64,000 nt of DNA from Malaciobacter molluscorum LMG 25693 (GTDB lineage: Bacteria > Campylobacterota > Campylobacteria > Campylobacterales > Arcobacteraceae). The translations under genes were made by a program, and so were the position numbers. Below are positions 35,146 to 44,045 of the stretch, one piece after another. The notes beneath the pieces are model-generated. The model searched no databases, had not been told where the DNA came from, and saw only the letters and a program-made list of their open reading frames with translations. The stretch lies in the NCBI RefSeq assembly GCF_003544935.1, contig NZ_CP032098.1, positions 2,542,001 through 2,606,000 on the forward strand, read 5' to 3'. The first letter of the stretch is position 1. Every line of letters begins with the position of its first letter.

Positions 35146-36535
35146 TATTCAATATCCTTTTTACATCAAGTTGAGATTTCATTTTATTTACAAATTCATC
35201 AACTTTACTCTCTTTATATGACTTGAAAATAAATCCTTTATATTCATCACAAATTGATTTAAAATAATCTGTTCTAAACTCATCATTATCAAAAATACCA
35301 TGAATAAAAGTTCCTTTTAACTTCTCATTTTCATACTCTAAAGGATACTTTTTTGAAACTCCATGATGTATTTCAAATCCATTAATATCAAACCCAAATA
35401 TTTTATAACTACTCTTTTTTAATATTTTGTTTTTTTCAAATACAACCTCATCATCAATTAAAGCAAAACCTTTTTCTATTATTGCAGTATCATTTTCTAA
35501 AGCATATTTGTCATTTAAAGTGTTAAACATCATCTCATATCCACCACAAATAACAAATATATCTTTTTGAAAACTTTTAATATTTTCAAAAAGTCCTGTA
35601 TCTTTTAGCCACTTCAAATCTTTTATTACAAGTTTAGAGCCAGGAAGTATCAATAAATCAAACTTATCAAGTGCTATATTTGAGCTTACAAACTCTACAA
35701 AAACTTCTTGGTCTGCAATTAATGGCTCAATATCATTATAATTACTCATAGTTGGATATGCAATCACACCTATTTTTATTTTTATATTTTGTTTTTTTTG
35801 AATAAAATTTTGTAAACTCGCACTATCTTCAAAACCTAAATTAAAAGGTATATAATCTAAAACTCCCAAAACTGGTATTTTAAAATCCTCTTGTATTATT
35901 CTAACACCTTCATCAAATAAAGTCTTATCACCTCTAAATTTATTTATAATCACACCAATTACATTATCTCTTAACTTCTTAGGCAATAGATTATAACAAC
36001 CATAAATTGATGCAAAAACTCCACCTTTTTCTATATTTGCTACTAATATAATCTTTGTATTATAATAATCTGCAATAAATATATTTGATAAATCTTTATG
36101 CATTAAATTAAGCTCAACAGGACTTCCAGCGCCTTCGCTTACAATACAATCATATCTTTTATCTAAATATTCATAACATCTTTTTACTGCTGGTTTTAAA
36201 AGGTCTAAATCTCTATAATATTCCCTTACATCTTTATTTGAGACCACTTTTCCTTCAACTATGAGTGAAGCACTACTTCCTCGACCAGATTTTAAAAGTA
36301 CAGGATTTAAGTGATAAGAAGTCTTTACACCTAAAACTTCACTTTGAAAATATTGAGCAATTGCTATTTCACTTCCATCATCACAAACTTTTGAGTTATT
36401 TGAAACATTTTGAGCTTTAAAAGGAGCAACTTTATAACCTTTTTCTTGAAGTATTTTACCTATTACAAAAGTTAATGTTGATTTTCCTGCATCACTACTT
36501 GTACCAAAGATTGATATGTTTTTTATTTTACTCAA
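35135..36535 (-). CDS. cobQ: Adenosylcobyric acid synthase (glutamine-hydrolysing)
   Basis: CobQ/CbiP amidates carboxylates b, d, e and g of the corrin ring. Residues 1-230 are the ATP-binding part (ISIFGTSSDAGKSTLTFVIG P-loop, FKAQNVSNNS, SEGAGSPVELNL, ANIEKGGVFAS). The rest is a class I glutamine amidotransferase (LLILPGSKLVIKDL, FVICGGYEMMF with the Cys position, EIHHGVS, GTFIHGIFDN). The start is TTG, overlapping the stop of the transglutaminase-like gene as TTGA with GGAG about 8 nt upstream. Length 466 is a little under the ~490 typical of the family. Confidence 0.94.
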   Translation of the reverse strand: MSKIKNISIFGTSSDAGKSTLTFVIGKILQEKGYKVAPFKAQNVSNNSKVCDDGSEIAIAQYFQSEVLGVKTSYHLNPVLLKSGRGSSASLIVEGKVVSNKDVREYYRDLDLLKPAVKRCYEYLDKRYDCIVSEGAGSPVELNLMHKDLSNIFIADYYNTKIILVANIEKGGVFASIYGCYNLLPKKLRDNVIGVIINKFRGDKTLFDEGVRIIQEDFKIPVLGVLDYIPFNLGFEDSASLQNFIQKKQNIKIKIGVIAYPTMSNYNDIEPLIADQEVFVEFVSSNIALDKFDLLILPGSKLVIKDLKWLKDTGLFENIKSFQKDIFVICGGYEMMFNTLNDKYALENDTAIIEKGFALIDDEVVFEKNKILKKSSYKIFGFDINGFEIHHGVSKKYPLEYENEKLKGTFIHGIFDNDEFRTDYFKSICDEYKGFIFKSYKESKVDEFVNKMKSQLDVKRILNSVL

Positions 36536-37143
36536 TACCTATACTCCAAACTTTTATACTTCACTTTTTTGTTTTTAAAAGGATCCACAATTGCTTCTAT
36601 TTGATCAAAACTATATCTTAAAGGGAATCCAATTTTAGAATTAGTCGCTGTTGTTTCTAATTTATAAAAAGCTTTACCATCTATGTATAAAGCTTTTTTA
36701 TTTATAGTTTGATTTAATTTTAGATGTACTATTACAAATATATGTTTAGGAACCAAAACAAAATATGCTTCATAACCTTTCACATGAAGTAAAGATATTA
36801 AAAGATTTGATTTATCATCACAATCTCCATAATTTTGACTTACAACTTTTCTTGCACTTCTTGCAATACTTTCATTTACTTTATATGGAATATTAGTAGT
36901 AAAATCAAGCATACTTTGAACTTCACAAAGTTCATTTCCTTTACAATGCAAAGTTAATCTCTTTGCAAGTGAGTATGTAAAATCATCAATTTTTACTTGA
37001 TTTACATAGGTTTTATCATCTATATCTAAAAATTGCCTATCCACTATAAAGATTGATTTATATATCATATAAAAAAGTGTACATATAAATACAATACTAA
37101 TAATAATTGAAAAATAGTGTACAAACTTATTTTGAAATAGCAT
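36532..37143 (-). CDS. Transglutaminase-like cysteine protease-fold protein
   Basis: The 203-residue protein has an N-terminal membrane segment (HYFSIIISIVFICTLFYMIYKSIFI) and a transglutaminase-like core: QNYGDCDDKSNLLISLLHVKGYEAYFVLVPKHIFVIVHL, containing the Cys (GDCDDKS) and His (KHIFV) catalytic positions, followed by YIDGKAFYKLETT. Such proteins act as proteases or transferases in the envelope; the substrate is unknown. It overlaps both cobQ and the aminotransferase-like gene, so it is embedded in the cobalamin operon although no cobalamin role is known for this fold. Confidence 0.75.
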   Translation of the reverse strand: MLFQNKFVHYFSIIISIVFICTLFYMIYKSIFIVDRQFLDIDDKTYVNQVKIDDFTYSLAKRLTLHCKGNELCEVQSMLDFTTNIPYKVNESIARSARKVVSQNYGDCDDKSNLLISLLHVKGYEAYFVLVPKHIFVIVHLKLNQTINKKALYIDGKAFYKLETTATNSKIGFPLRYSFDQIEAIVDPFKNKKVKYKSLEYRY

Positions 37144-38143
37144 CTAAAGCCTTTTTTAAAGCATCTAAGTCATTTTGAGACTTCACTGCAACTCTTATAA
37201 ACTTCTCATCTAAAAAATCAAAATTACTACAATCTCTTATCATTATTTTATACTTTTTTAACTCTTCTTGGAACTGCTTTGCAGTATAGTTTTTAAGCCT
37301 TGCTAAAACAAAATTTGCACTACTATTAAACAAATAATCAATAAGTCCACTATTTTGTAAAATTTTTTCTAAATATATTTTATTTTTAACGTTTATTGCT
37401 CTTGCTACTTTTTTGAACTTTTTATCTTTTAAGGCTTCTTGCAAATATTCACTATCAAAAGATGAAAGTTTCCACATTGGTTCAAATTTCTTCAATTCAT
37501 CAATATTAAGTTTATTAGAAATAAGAGTCCCTACTCTAATTCCTGCACTACTATAAAATTTTGTCATTGATTTTAGTATATATAATCTTTCATATCTATG
37601 TATATATTTTACTGCTGACGTTCCTTCAGTGAAATCTAAAAAACTCTCATCAATTAATATAGTTGCATCCTGTTGATCCCAATATTCTAGTAACTTATCA
37701 ATATCATAAAGTGTTCCATCAGGAGTTGATGGATTTACAAATATAACTAAAGAGTTTTTTTCTAAAGGAACATCTAATCTTTCAAGTCTATTTATCAAAT
37801 TATAATCATATTTATAAATAGTACAAGCTTTTTTATACTCTAAATATGCTGGTGAATAAATCGTACAATGACTAAGATTTAAGTGTCTAAAAAGAGTAAA
37901 TATTGCGCTACTTCCACCATTATATAGTTCTAGTTCAAAATCTTTTACATTATAATTATTTGCAATTGCTTCGTATAATTTTTCATATTTTGGATAAGAG
38001 GAAATTGATAAGGAGTTAAAATCACAATTTATTTGGGGTTTTATAAAGTTTATATTTGAAGATAAATCTATAACTTCATCTATTTTGCAATCAATACTCT
38101 TTGCAAAACTTACTACATCTCCACCATGCTCAAATGTATTCAA
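37127..38143 (-). CDS. PLP-dependent aminotransferase-fold enzyme, probable threonine-phosphate decarboxylase
   Basis: A fold-type I PLP enzyme of the histidinol-phosphate aminotransferase/CobD group: HGGDVVSFAKSIDCKIDEVIDLSSNINF at the N-terminus, FVNPSTPDG, ILIDESFLDF, and the PLP lysine in LKSMTKFYSSAGIRVG. In a cobalamin operon this should be L-threonine-O-3-phosphate decarboxylase, supplying aminopropanol phosphate to CbiB. The frame opens at 38203, but I choose TTG at 38143: it forms a TTGA overlap with the cobS stop and has AGGA 7-8 nt upstream, giving the expected N-terminus MNTFEHGGD (338 residues). Named cobC or cobD in different species, so I give no symbol. Confidence 0.85.
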   Translation of the reverse strand: MNTFEHGGDVVSFAKSIDCKIDEVIDLSSNINFIKPQINCDFNSLSISSYPKYEKLYEAIANNYNVKDFELELYNGGSSAIFTLFRHLNLSHCTIYSPAYLEYKKACTIYKYDYNLINRLERLDVPLEKNSLVIFVNPSTPDGTLYDIDKLLEYWDQQDATILIDESFLDFTEGTSAVKYIHRYERLYILKSMTKFYSSAGIRVGTLISNKLNIDELKKFEPMWKLSSFDSEYLQEALKDKKFKKVARAINVKNKIYLEKILQNSGLIDYLFNSSANFVLARLKNYTAKQFQEELKKYKIMIRDCSNFDFLDEKFIRVAVKSQNDLDALKKALDAISK

Positions 38144-38880
38144 AGAATAAATCCTATATTTAAAAGTAAAAGTTCTGTTATTTCGATTGAACACCCAAGA
38201 CAATCACCATTTAAAAATCCAAATCTTTTATATAAAATTTTTAGATTTATATATAAAAAAACTAAAGCTAAAAATAAAAAAACTAATGCATTTGATTTTA
38301 AAAATAGTGCAAAAACAACAAACAATAAAATAGCAACTCTTACAGTATTTATTCCTTTTGCAAGAAATGCTTGATTCATAAAACTATCTTTTTTAAACTC
38401 AAATAAAGGCAAGATATAAGTTAAACTAAGTCTTGAAAACATAAAAGTTATTATGATAATTTCATATTTTTTTTCATATAATAAATATGTAATTATGGCT
38501 ACTTTTAATAAAACAAAACAAAATGTAGCAAGTGCTCCAATTGCGCCTATTGTTGATTCTTTCATGATTTTATAAGCATCTTTACTTGAATAACTTGCAA
38601 ACCAAGCATCAACTACATCAGTTATTGCTTCTGTATGTAAAAATCCATAAAGACAAAAAGATAAAATTGCACTTACTAAACTTGCATATAAAGGATGAAA
38701 AAAATCACTTAAAAACATAGATATTAAAATAGTAATTAAAGAGATAAAAAGACCAATTAAAGGTAAGAAAAAAAGACTATCTCTAAAAGTATTTTTATCA
38801 ATTATCATATCTTTTATAAAAATAGGAAATACCGTAAAATAAGAGAGAGAAAAAGCAAAAGATTTGAATAATTGTCTCAT
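38140..38880 (-). CDS. cobS: Adenosylcobinamide-GDP ribazoletransferase (cobalamin synthase)
   Basis: The 246-residue polytopic membrane protein joins adenosylcobinamide-GDP and alpha-ribazole. CobS features: FSLSYFTVFPI at the N-terminus, FFLPLIGLFISLI, and the Mg-binding FLHTEAITDVVDAWFASYSSKDAYKIMKESTIGAIGA. In most CobS proteins this reads G-x-hhHhDGhaDhhDah; here FLHTEAITDVVDAW keeps the DxxDA core but departs from the usual DGLAD wording. ATGA overlap with the cobU stop indicates coupling. Confidence 0.9.
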   Translation of the reverse strand: MRQLFKSFAFSLSYFTVFPIFIKDMIIDKNTFRDSLFFLPLIGLFISLITILISMFLSDFFHPLYASLVSAILSFCLYGFLHTEAITDVVDAWFASYSSKDAYKIMKESTIGAIGALATFCFVLLKVAIITYLLYEKKYEIIIITFMFSRLSLTYILPLFEFKKDSFMNQAFLAKGINTVRVAILLFVVFALFLKSNALVFLFLALVFLYINLKILYKRFGFLNGDCLGCSIEITELLLLNIGFIL

Positions 38881-39368
38881 TTTAATCTTCTTTCAAGTGA
38901 GTATTTAACTTCTATTACTTCATCACAATTTTTAGCTAATATTTGTCCTACTAAACTTGATAAATCTACAAACTCTCTACTATATTTATCCATTGGTATT
39001 ACACCATTGTTTATATCATTTAAAATGAATACAATATTACAATCTATTTTAAATATCTCTTCTAATTGTCTTTTTATATAATCAAATCCATTATTCATAT
39101 TATTTAAAATAAACATAGTCATACAATCAATTAAATAAGTCTCGTTTGATTTTATTACTTTAGTTAAATCCTTTGTCTCTTCAATTGTAAAAAAATCATC
39201 ACCACGCTCTTTTATATGATTTTGGACTCTTTGTTGCATGGCTTTATCATCATATGAGTTATCATATGTTGCGATATAATATGGCTTTGAAGTTGCTATT
39301 TTTAAAACTTTTTTAATTGCACAAGAAGTTTTTCCAGATTTTTGTCCACCAAAATAAAAAGACTTCAT
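38877..39368 (-). CDS. cobU: Adenosylcobinamide kinase / guanylyltransferase
   Basis: The 163-residue CobU has the N-terminal P-loop GGQKSGKTSCA, followed by YYIATYDNSYDDKAMQQRVQNHIKERGDDFFTIEE (usual Y-[IL]-AT and R[IV]..H...R..~W..[IV]E pattern), LIDCMTMFILNN, and FVDLSSLVGQILAKNCDEVIEVKYSL at the C-terminus. It phosphorylates adenosylcobinamide and transfers GMP to it. AGGAT lies before the ATG. The enzyme is a little shorter than the ~180-residue norm. Confidence 0.9.
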   Translation of the reverse strand: MKSFYFGGQKSGKTSCAIKKVLKIATSKPYYIATYDNSYDDKAMQQRVQNHIKERGDDFFTIEETKDLTKVIKSNETYLIDCMTMFILNNMNNGFDYIKRQLEEIFKIDCNIVFILNDINNGVIPMDKYSREFVDLSSLVGQILAKNCDEVIEVKYSLERRLK

Positions 39369-39370
39369 TA

Positions 39371-39982
39371 TTATCCTAAATTTAAAAAACTTTTAATTCC
39401 ACCAAACATAATTTGAGCAGATAAAGCAGCAAGAAAAAGTCCTGTGATTTTAGAAATAACTAAAATTCCTTGCTTTCCTACAATTTTCTCAAACTGACTT
39501 GATAAATAAAGCATCACACCAATTGTTGCAATTGCACATACTAAAGCAAAACTTCCTGACATCATTTTTGAAAAAGTATTAAACTCTGCACCCATTACAA
39601 GCAAAATACCAATTGTTCCTGGGCCAATTGTAACAGGAATTGCTAAAGGAACAACAGCAAGATCTAAAACTGATTTGTTTTTTATCTCTTGTTTGTCTTT
39701 ATTTCCTTTTACTAACTCAACTGCTGTTAAAAATAAAAGTGCTCCAGCACCTATTTTAAAAGCATCTAATGTTATTCCAAATACTTGAAAAATATATTTA
39801 CCAAAATATAATAATATTAAAGACATCACTATAACAGATATTGTAATTTTTATAGCTAATGAGTGTTTTTCTTTTAAATCACTATCATTTGTAACAGTTA
39901 AAAAAACTGATAATACAAAAAAAGGAGTCATTATAAAAAACATTTTTAAATATGTAGATATAAAATATGATCCTATTTCCAA
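39371..39982 (-). CDS. MarC/NAAT family membrane protein
   Basis: The 203-residue protein has six membrane helices with family motifs (FIMTPFFVLSVFLTVT, FGITLDAFKIGAGALLFLTAVELV, VVPLAIPVTIGPGTIGILLVMG). MarC-family proteins are poorly characterised; some are called neutral amino acid transporters. The start is TTG with AGGAG 6 nt upstream, immediately downstream of the cobT-like stop. Its place between cobT-like and cobU genes may be incidental operon membership or hint at transport of a precursor (inference). Confidence 0.88.
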   Translation of the reverse strand: MEIGSYFISTYLKMFFIMTPFFVLSVFLTVTNDSDLKEKHSLAIKITISVIVMSLILLYFGKYIFQVFGITLDAFKIGAGALLFLTAVELVKGNKDKQEIKNKSVLDLAVVPLAIPVTIGPGTIGILLVMGAEFNTFSKMMSGSFALVCAIATIGVMLYLSSQFEKIVGKQGILVISKITGLFLAALSAQIMFGGIKSFLNLG

Positions 39983-39983
39983 C

Positions 39984-41051
39984 TTATACTCCTATAAATG
40001 ATTCAATTTTTTTAATAATATATTCTTTATCTAGTCCATTTATCGCTGCATAAACTAATGAACCTCCAGCACCAACACCCTCTTTTGCTTCACCACTATC
40101 ATAAAGTTTTAAAATTTCACTTTCACTAGTTGAAAAATCAAAATCTGTACTATATGCATTTACTTCAAAATCAAGTAATTGCAGTAATGCTTTTATATTT
40201 GAGTTTTTATCTTCTTCAATCCATTTTGTAGTACATAAAGCAATCTTTGAGCTATCAATTTGTCCACCCATTGTTTTTAATATAGAGTTCACAACAAGTA
40301 AAACGCTTGCTAATTGCGTTCCTCCTGCTAAAATTAGTTTATGTTCAGTTGATTGAAGTCCTAAAATAAATCCAGCATTAAAAATTATCATATTATCACT
40401 AACATTAGATAATCTTTCAAAAATATCCATATTTTCATTTATATTGTTTAATGCTTTTTTTATAACTTCATCTCGTATATTATTAGGAGTATTTTTAAAT
40501 GAACTTGAAAAATACTCTTTACATTCATAACCTAAAGCCAATGCAGTTGCTGCTGCTGTTGTAGTTCCAGCTGGAATTGTTTCTGCTAAAATTGTATATT
40601 CACAATTTGGTTTATAATTTTGTGCAAAATCTACACCCTTTTGAAATACTGTCATTGCATCAATTTTTGCACCACACTCTATATTATCACTAGGATTTAT
40701 ATCAAAATCATATCTTTTAAAATAATCAATTTGTGGGATTATTTTTAACCCTAAGTTTAAAAATTCTATATTTTCAAAAGGTCTTAGTTCATGTACTGCT
40801 CTTGTAATAATAGCAGGAGTAGGAATACCTTTTGGCGTTGTTGCAATATTATCTAAAGATCTAACTTCGCTTGTAGATAAAAATTCTGCATCTAATGTTG
40901 GAGTTAAGTACATTTTACCTGGTATTCCTGCTTGAGAAATACCTTCTATATCAGCTGTATTTGTAACAGAGCAAGAAAGTAAAAAGTTGGCTTTTTTACC
41001 TCTTAAATACTCTAAAAAATCTCTTTTTCCTAAAATAGTATTAAAGTTCAT
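39984..41051 (-). CDS. CobT-like nicotinate-nucleotide-dimethylbenzimidazole phosphoribosyltransferase
   Basis: The 355-residue protein resembles the cyanobacterial/archaeal-type CobT branch (TIGR00303-like) rather than the E. coli type: FLLSCSVTNTADIEGISQAGIPGKMYLTPTLDAEFL, GIPTPAIITRAVHEL, LAETIPAGTTTAAATALALGY, and the C-terminal EGVGAGGSLVYAA. It would make the lower-ligand nucleotide for CobS. AAAGG precedes the ATG, lying in a hairpin (41059-41080). The gap to the upstream response regulator is only 44 bp, with no riboswitch and no obvious terminator, so the cobalamin genes may be read from the two-component promoter. Confidence 0.85.
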   Translation of the reverse strand: MNFNTILGKRDFLEYLRGKKANFLLSCSVTNTADIEGISQAGIPGKMYLTPTLDAEFLSTSEVRSLDNIATTPKGIPTPAIITRAVHELRPFENIEFLNLGLKIIPQIDYFKRYDFDINPSDNIECGAKIDAMTVFQKGVDFAQNYKPNCEYTILAETIPAGTTTAAATALALGYECKEYFSSSFKNTPNNIRDEVIKKALNNINENMDIFERLSNVSDNMIIFNAGFILGLQSTEHKLILAGGTQLASVLLVVNSILKTMGGQIDSSKIALCTTKWIEEDKNSNIKALLQLLDFEVNAYSTDFDFSTSESEILKLYDSGEAKEGVGAGGSLVYAAINGLDKEYIIKKIESFIGV

Positions 41052-41058
41052 TTAGAAC

Positions 41059-41080
41059 CTTTCAAAATAATTTTTGAAAG
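41059..41080 (-). promoter_or_regulatory. Hairpin overlapping the ribosome site of the cobT-like gene
   Basis: An 8-bp inverted repeat, CTTTCAAA (41059-41066) and TTTGAAAG (41073-41080). On the minus strand the second arm contains part of the GAAAGG ribosome site, 5 nt or so before the ATG at 41051. No T-run follows, so it is more like a translation-modulating stem than a terminator. Confidence 0.4.
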
Positions 41081-41095
41081 AAGTATAACAAATGT

Positions 41096-41740
41096 TTAAT
41101 TGATATTTAGTTTATAACCCATACCACCTTGAGAAAGAATAGTATCTTTTGGCAATTTTTTTCTTAATCTCTTAACTAAAGCTCTAATATTTTCATTTGT
41201 TGTTAAATCTCCTTGCCAAACATACTGCTCTATTTGTTCAAAAGTAACTACTTTATCATAGTTTTTTACAAATAAAGTCATAAGTAATATCTCTTTTTTT
41301 GCAAGTTTTACTAACTCATTATTTTCATATAAAGTCTCTTTTGAGATATTATAAATAAATCCATCTTTTAAATTAACTTCAGATTGTTCTTTTATACATA
41401 ATTTTTTTAATTTAGTTTCTAATTCATAAATATAAAAAGGTTTTTTTATATACTCATCACAACCTTTTGAATATGCATTTTTTATAGTATCTAAATCAAC
41501 ATTTGCACTAATAATAATTGCAGGTGTTTTTTCATCCATTGTTCTTATCTCTTTTAATAAAGAAAGACCATCAATACCTGGAACATTTATATCCAAAATA
41601 AAACAATCATAGCCATCGTAAATAGCATCAATTGCACTTTTACCATTTTCAAACCAATCTACTTTATAATTTTTTTGTTCTAAAGCATCTATTATTAATT
41701 CTGATAATCTCTTATTATCTTCTAATAGCAATATTTTCAT
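41096..41740 (-). CDS. OmpR-type response regulator upstream of the cobalamin operon
   Basis: At 214 residues it has a receiver (LLLEDNKRLSE, phospho-Asp in DCFILDINVPG, AIIISANVD, YIKKPFY) and a compact winged-helix domain (KLAKKEILLMTLFVKNYDKVVTFEQIEQYVW ... NIRALVKRLRKKL ... SQGGMGYKLNI). It follows the kinase gene by 24 nt and precedes the cobT-like gene by 44 nt, all on one strand. The target genes are not identifiable; control of the adjacent operon is inference. Confidence 0.92.
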   Translation of the reverse strand: MKILLLEDNKRLSELIIDALEQKNYKVDWFENGKSAIDAIYDGYDCFILDINVPGIDGLSLLKEIRTMDEKTPAIIISANVDLDTIKNAYSKGCDEYIKKPFYIYELETKLKKLCIKEQSEVNLKDGFIYNISKETLYENNELVKLAKKEILLMTLFVKNYDKVVTFEQIEQYVWQGDLTTNENIRALVKRLRKKLPKDTILSQGGMGYKLNIN

Positions 41741-41764
41741 CTAGTTCCTTCCCAAAAATTAGAC

Positions 41765-43933
41765 TTATTTTTTTATACATATTTTTATAATTGCACCTTG
41801 ATTACATCTTAAAGCCGCTATTGATCCATCCATTTTTTCTTCAATAATCAACTTAACCATATAAAGTCCAAATCCATCACCATCTTTTTTGCTTGTGAAA
41901 AAAGGTTCAAATATTCGATCTAAATGACTATCTTCTATTCCTATTCCATTATCTTTAATATATATACAAGTACAATCATCTTCATCCTCAACCTTTATAT
42001 CTATTTTACCATCTAAAGCAGGATTTGTTTGTTTTCTTTTTAATATACTATCTTTTGAGTTATTTATAATACTTAATATACATTGTTTAAACTCATTTGG
42101 GTATCCATAAATTTTAAATAATTTATTATTTTTAAAATCTAAATTTACTTCTATATAATTATACTTTATATTATGTTCAACTACTTTTAGAAGTTCAACA
42201 ATTGCAGAATTTATTTCAAATTTACTTTTTTTCAAGGAAGGTTTTACAAAATCCCTAAAATTATCAATAGTATCTGTCATATAACTAACTTGAGTCATTA
42301 TTTCATCAACTATTTCTTTACTATCTTCTTGTGTAAAAGATTTTCTACTTCTTTTATACAATAACTCTTGCGCAATTGTTGATATTTCTATTAATGGTGT
42401 TTTCCATTGATGAGCGATTGAAGTAATCATTTCACCTAGTTCTGAAAGTTTTGATCTATGAATTAAAAACTGTTCATTTTTCTTTCTTTGATTTTCCAAT
42501 ATTTTTATTTGTGTTACATCACTTATGATTGTTACAATTCCAGCTTCTTCATTATCTTTATTTAAATATTTTTTCCTTCTAATTAAAGCTTCGAACTCTT
42601 TAGTACCAAGTGTTATATTTGTTTCTATTTGCTCAATAAAAGTATCATTTCCTGAAAAAAGTTCATTTATTTCAGGCATAATTTCTCTTATTTCTTTTTT
42701 TATTATTTCTTTTTTTGATATATTCAAGAATGTACATAAAGCTTCATTACAACCCAAAAGCTTATTATCTTTACTCTCCCAATAAACTATACTTTGAATA
42801 TTATTTAATAAAACTTTATCTAATTTACTTTGTTCTAATAATCTATTTTCTAATCTTATTTTTTTTATTATATTTACTATTAAGCCTAATATCAAAAGAA
42901 TAAATATTGGCATAAGTAAAAAAGTATTATCAATAACTTTTCTATACTCTTCAAAAAAAGTTTTTGGTTTATTTATAATTATTGCATCTTCTGGTATATT
43001 TTTAAAATCTATATGATATTTTTTTAAGATATGATAATCAAAATAATATTTTGAATCAGGTGTTTCTATTGGAATATCTTTTATATTTTTACCATTAATT
43101 AATTCAAAAGCTTTAGCTGCTGCTAATCTTCCTTGTTCTTCTGGATCTACAACAACTCCTCCTATTATGCCTTCACCTAAATGAATTTTATTGATTGCAA
43201 AAACAGGATATTTTGAATTATTAAATAGTTGTCTTAGTTCATTATATATTACAAATCTTCCCTTTATATCTCTATATAAACTTGTAAATAAAACTGCGCT
43301 ATTTTCAGGTAATTTATTTACCTTATCAGTTATTGTATTTATATCTATTTTATTATCATAAATAATATTTATTTTATTTGTGAATTGTTTTGATTCTTTA
43401 ATAATCTGATTTTTTATAGCAAGAGAAGATAAAGTATCATCACTAATTATATAAAGTGTATTTAATTTAGGTATTACTCTTGAAATAACTTCAATATTTT
43501 TTGTTATTTGTTTATATTCTATTACTCCTGTCATTTTCTTTTTTACATCTTCTGGAATATTCATTTCTTCATAATTTTCTATTCCACAAAATACAATAGG
43601 AGAATTATTAAATATCTTTTTATGATTTTTTACAACAAAATTTAAAGCATAATTATCAGCTACAAGAATCACTTTATAATGTCTAGAGGAAAACTTTTGT
43701 TCATATAACTTTTTTAATGTATTAAAATATACTTTACTATTTATTTTTTTACTGTCCATACATTCTGTAGTTAATTCATAATCAGGATATTTATCAAAGA
43801 CTTCTTTCACTCCTTTTGTTATATTATCAGTCCATTTTAGACCGATATTATATGAATGTAAAAGTAAAATATCTTTTTGTGAATTAGCAAATATTAAGAT
43901 AGGTAAAAATAATATGATAAACTTAAATTGCAT
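41765..43933 (-). CDS. Sensor histidine kinase with ABC-substrate-binding-like periplasmic domain
   Basis: A signal/anchor (MQFKFIILFLPILIFAN) leads a ~310-residue periplasmic domain resembling the ABC-substrate-binding (Peripla_BP/ABC_sub_bind) fold: ILLLHSYNIGLKWTDNITKGVKEVF, NNSPIVFCGIENYEE, TLYIISDDTLSS, YPVFAINKIHLGEGIIGGVVVDPEEQG. TM near 337-356. A PAS domain follows (LLNNIQSIVYWESKDNKLLGCNEAL ... GIVTIISDVTQIK), then the transmitter with LGEMITSIAHQWKTPLIE (His about 508), SIINNSKDSIL, IKDNGIGI and GDGFGLYMVKLI. The H-box has HQWKTPL in place of the usual HQWRQPL. The sensor probably binds a small molecule; identity unknown. Confidence 0.92.
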   Translation of the reverse strand: MQFKFIILFLPILIFANSQKDILLLHSYNIGLKWTDNITKGVKEVFDKYPDYELTTECMDSKKINSKVYFNTLKKLYEQKFSSRHYKVILVADNYALNFVVKNHKKIFNNSPIVFCGIENYEEMNIPEDVKKKMTGVIEYKQITKNIEVISRVIPKLNTLYIISDDTLSSLAIKNQIIKESKQFTNKINIIYDNKIDINTITDKVNKLPENSAVLFTSLYRDIKGRFVIYNELRQLFNNSKYPVFAINKIHLGEGIIGGVVVDPEEQGRLAAAKAFELINGKNIKDIPIETPDSKYYFDYHILKKYHIDFKNIPEDAIIINKPKTFFEEYRKVIDNTFLLMPIFILLILGLIVNIIKKIRLENRLLEQSKLDKVLLNNIQSIVYWESKDNKLLGCNEALCTFLNISKKEIIKKEIREIMPEINELFSGNDTFIEQIETNITLGTKEFEALIRRKKYLNKDNEEAGIVTIISDVTQIKILENQRKKNEQFLIHRSKLSELGEMITSIAHQWKTPLIEISTIAQELLYKRSRKSFTQEDSKEIVDEIMTQVSYMTDTIDNFRDFVKPSLKKSKFEINSAIVELLKVVEHNIKYNYIEVNLDFKNNKLFKIYGYPNEFKQCILSIINNSKDSILKRKQTNPALDGKIDIKVEDEDDCTCIYIKDNGIGIEDSHLDRIFEPFFTSKKDGDGFGLYMVKLIIEEKMDGSIAALRCNQGAIIKICIKK

Positions 43934-44003
43934 ATATTTCCCAATTTTTAGGTGTTTTCTTTATTTTATCCTATTTTAGATTTAAAAGCATATAAACTTA
44001 AAA

Positions 44004-44036
44004 AATGAAGGCTTATTAAAAGAAAAAGCCTTCATT
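44004..44036 (-). terminator. Intrinsic terminator of the fumarase gene
   Basis: An 11-bp stem (44004-44014 with 44026-44036, AATGAAGGCTT/AAGCCTTCATT) begins 9 nt past the fumarase stop and is followed on the minus strand by TTTTT. Confidence 0.85.
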
Positions 44037-44045
44037 AAGAGTATA

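Noticed and set aside
41052-41095. Cobalamin riboswitch before the cobalamin genes
   Set aside because: The gap is only 44 bp, too short for a riboswitch, and holds just a small hairpin.
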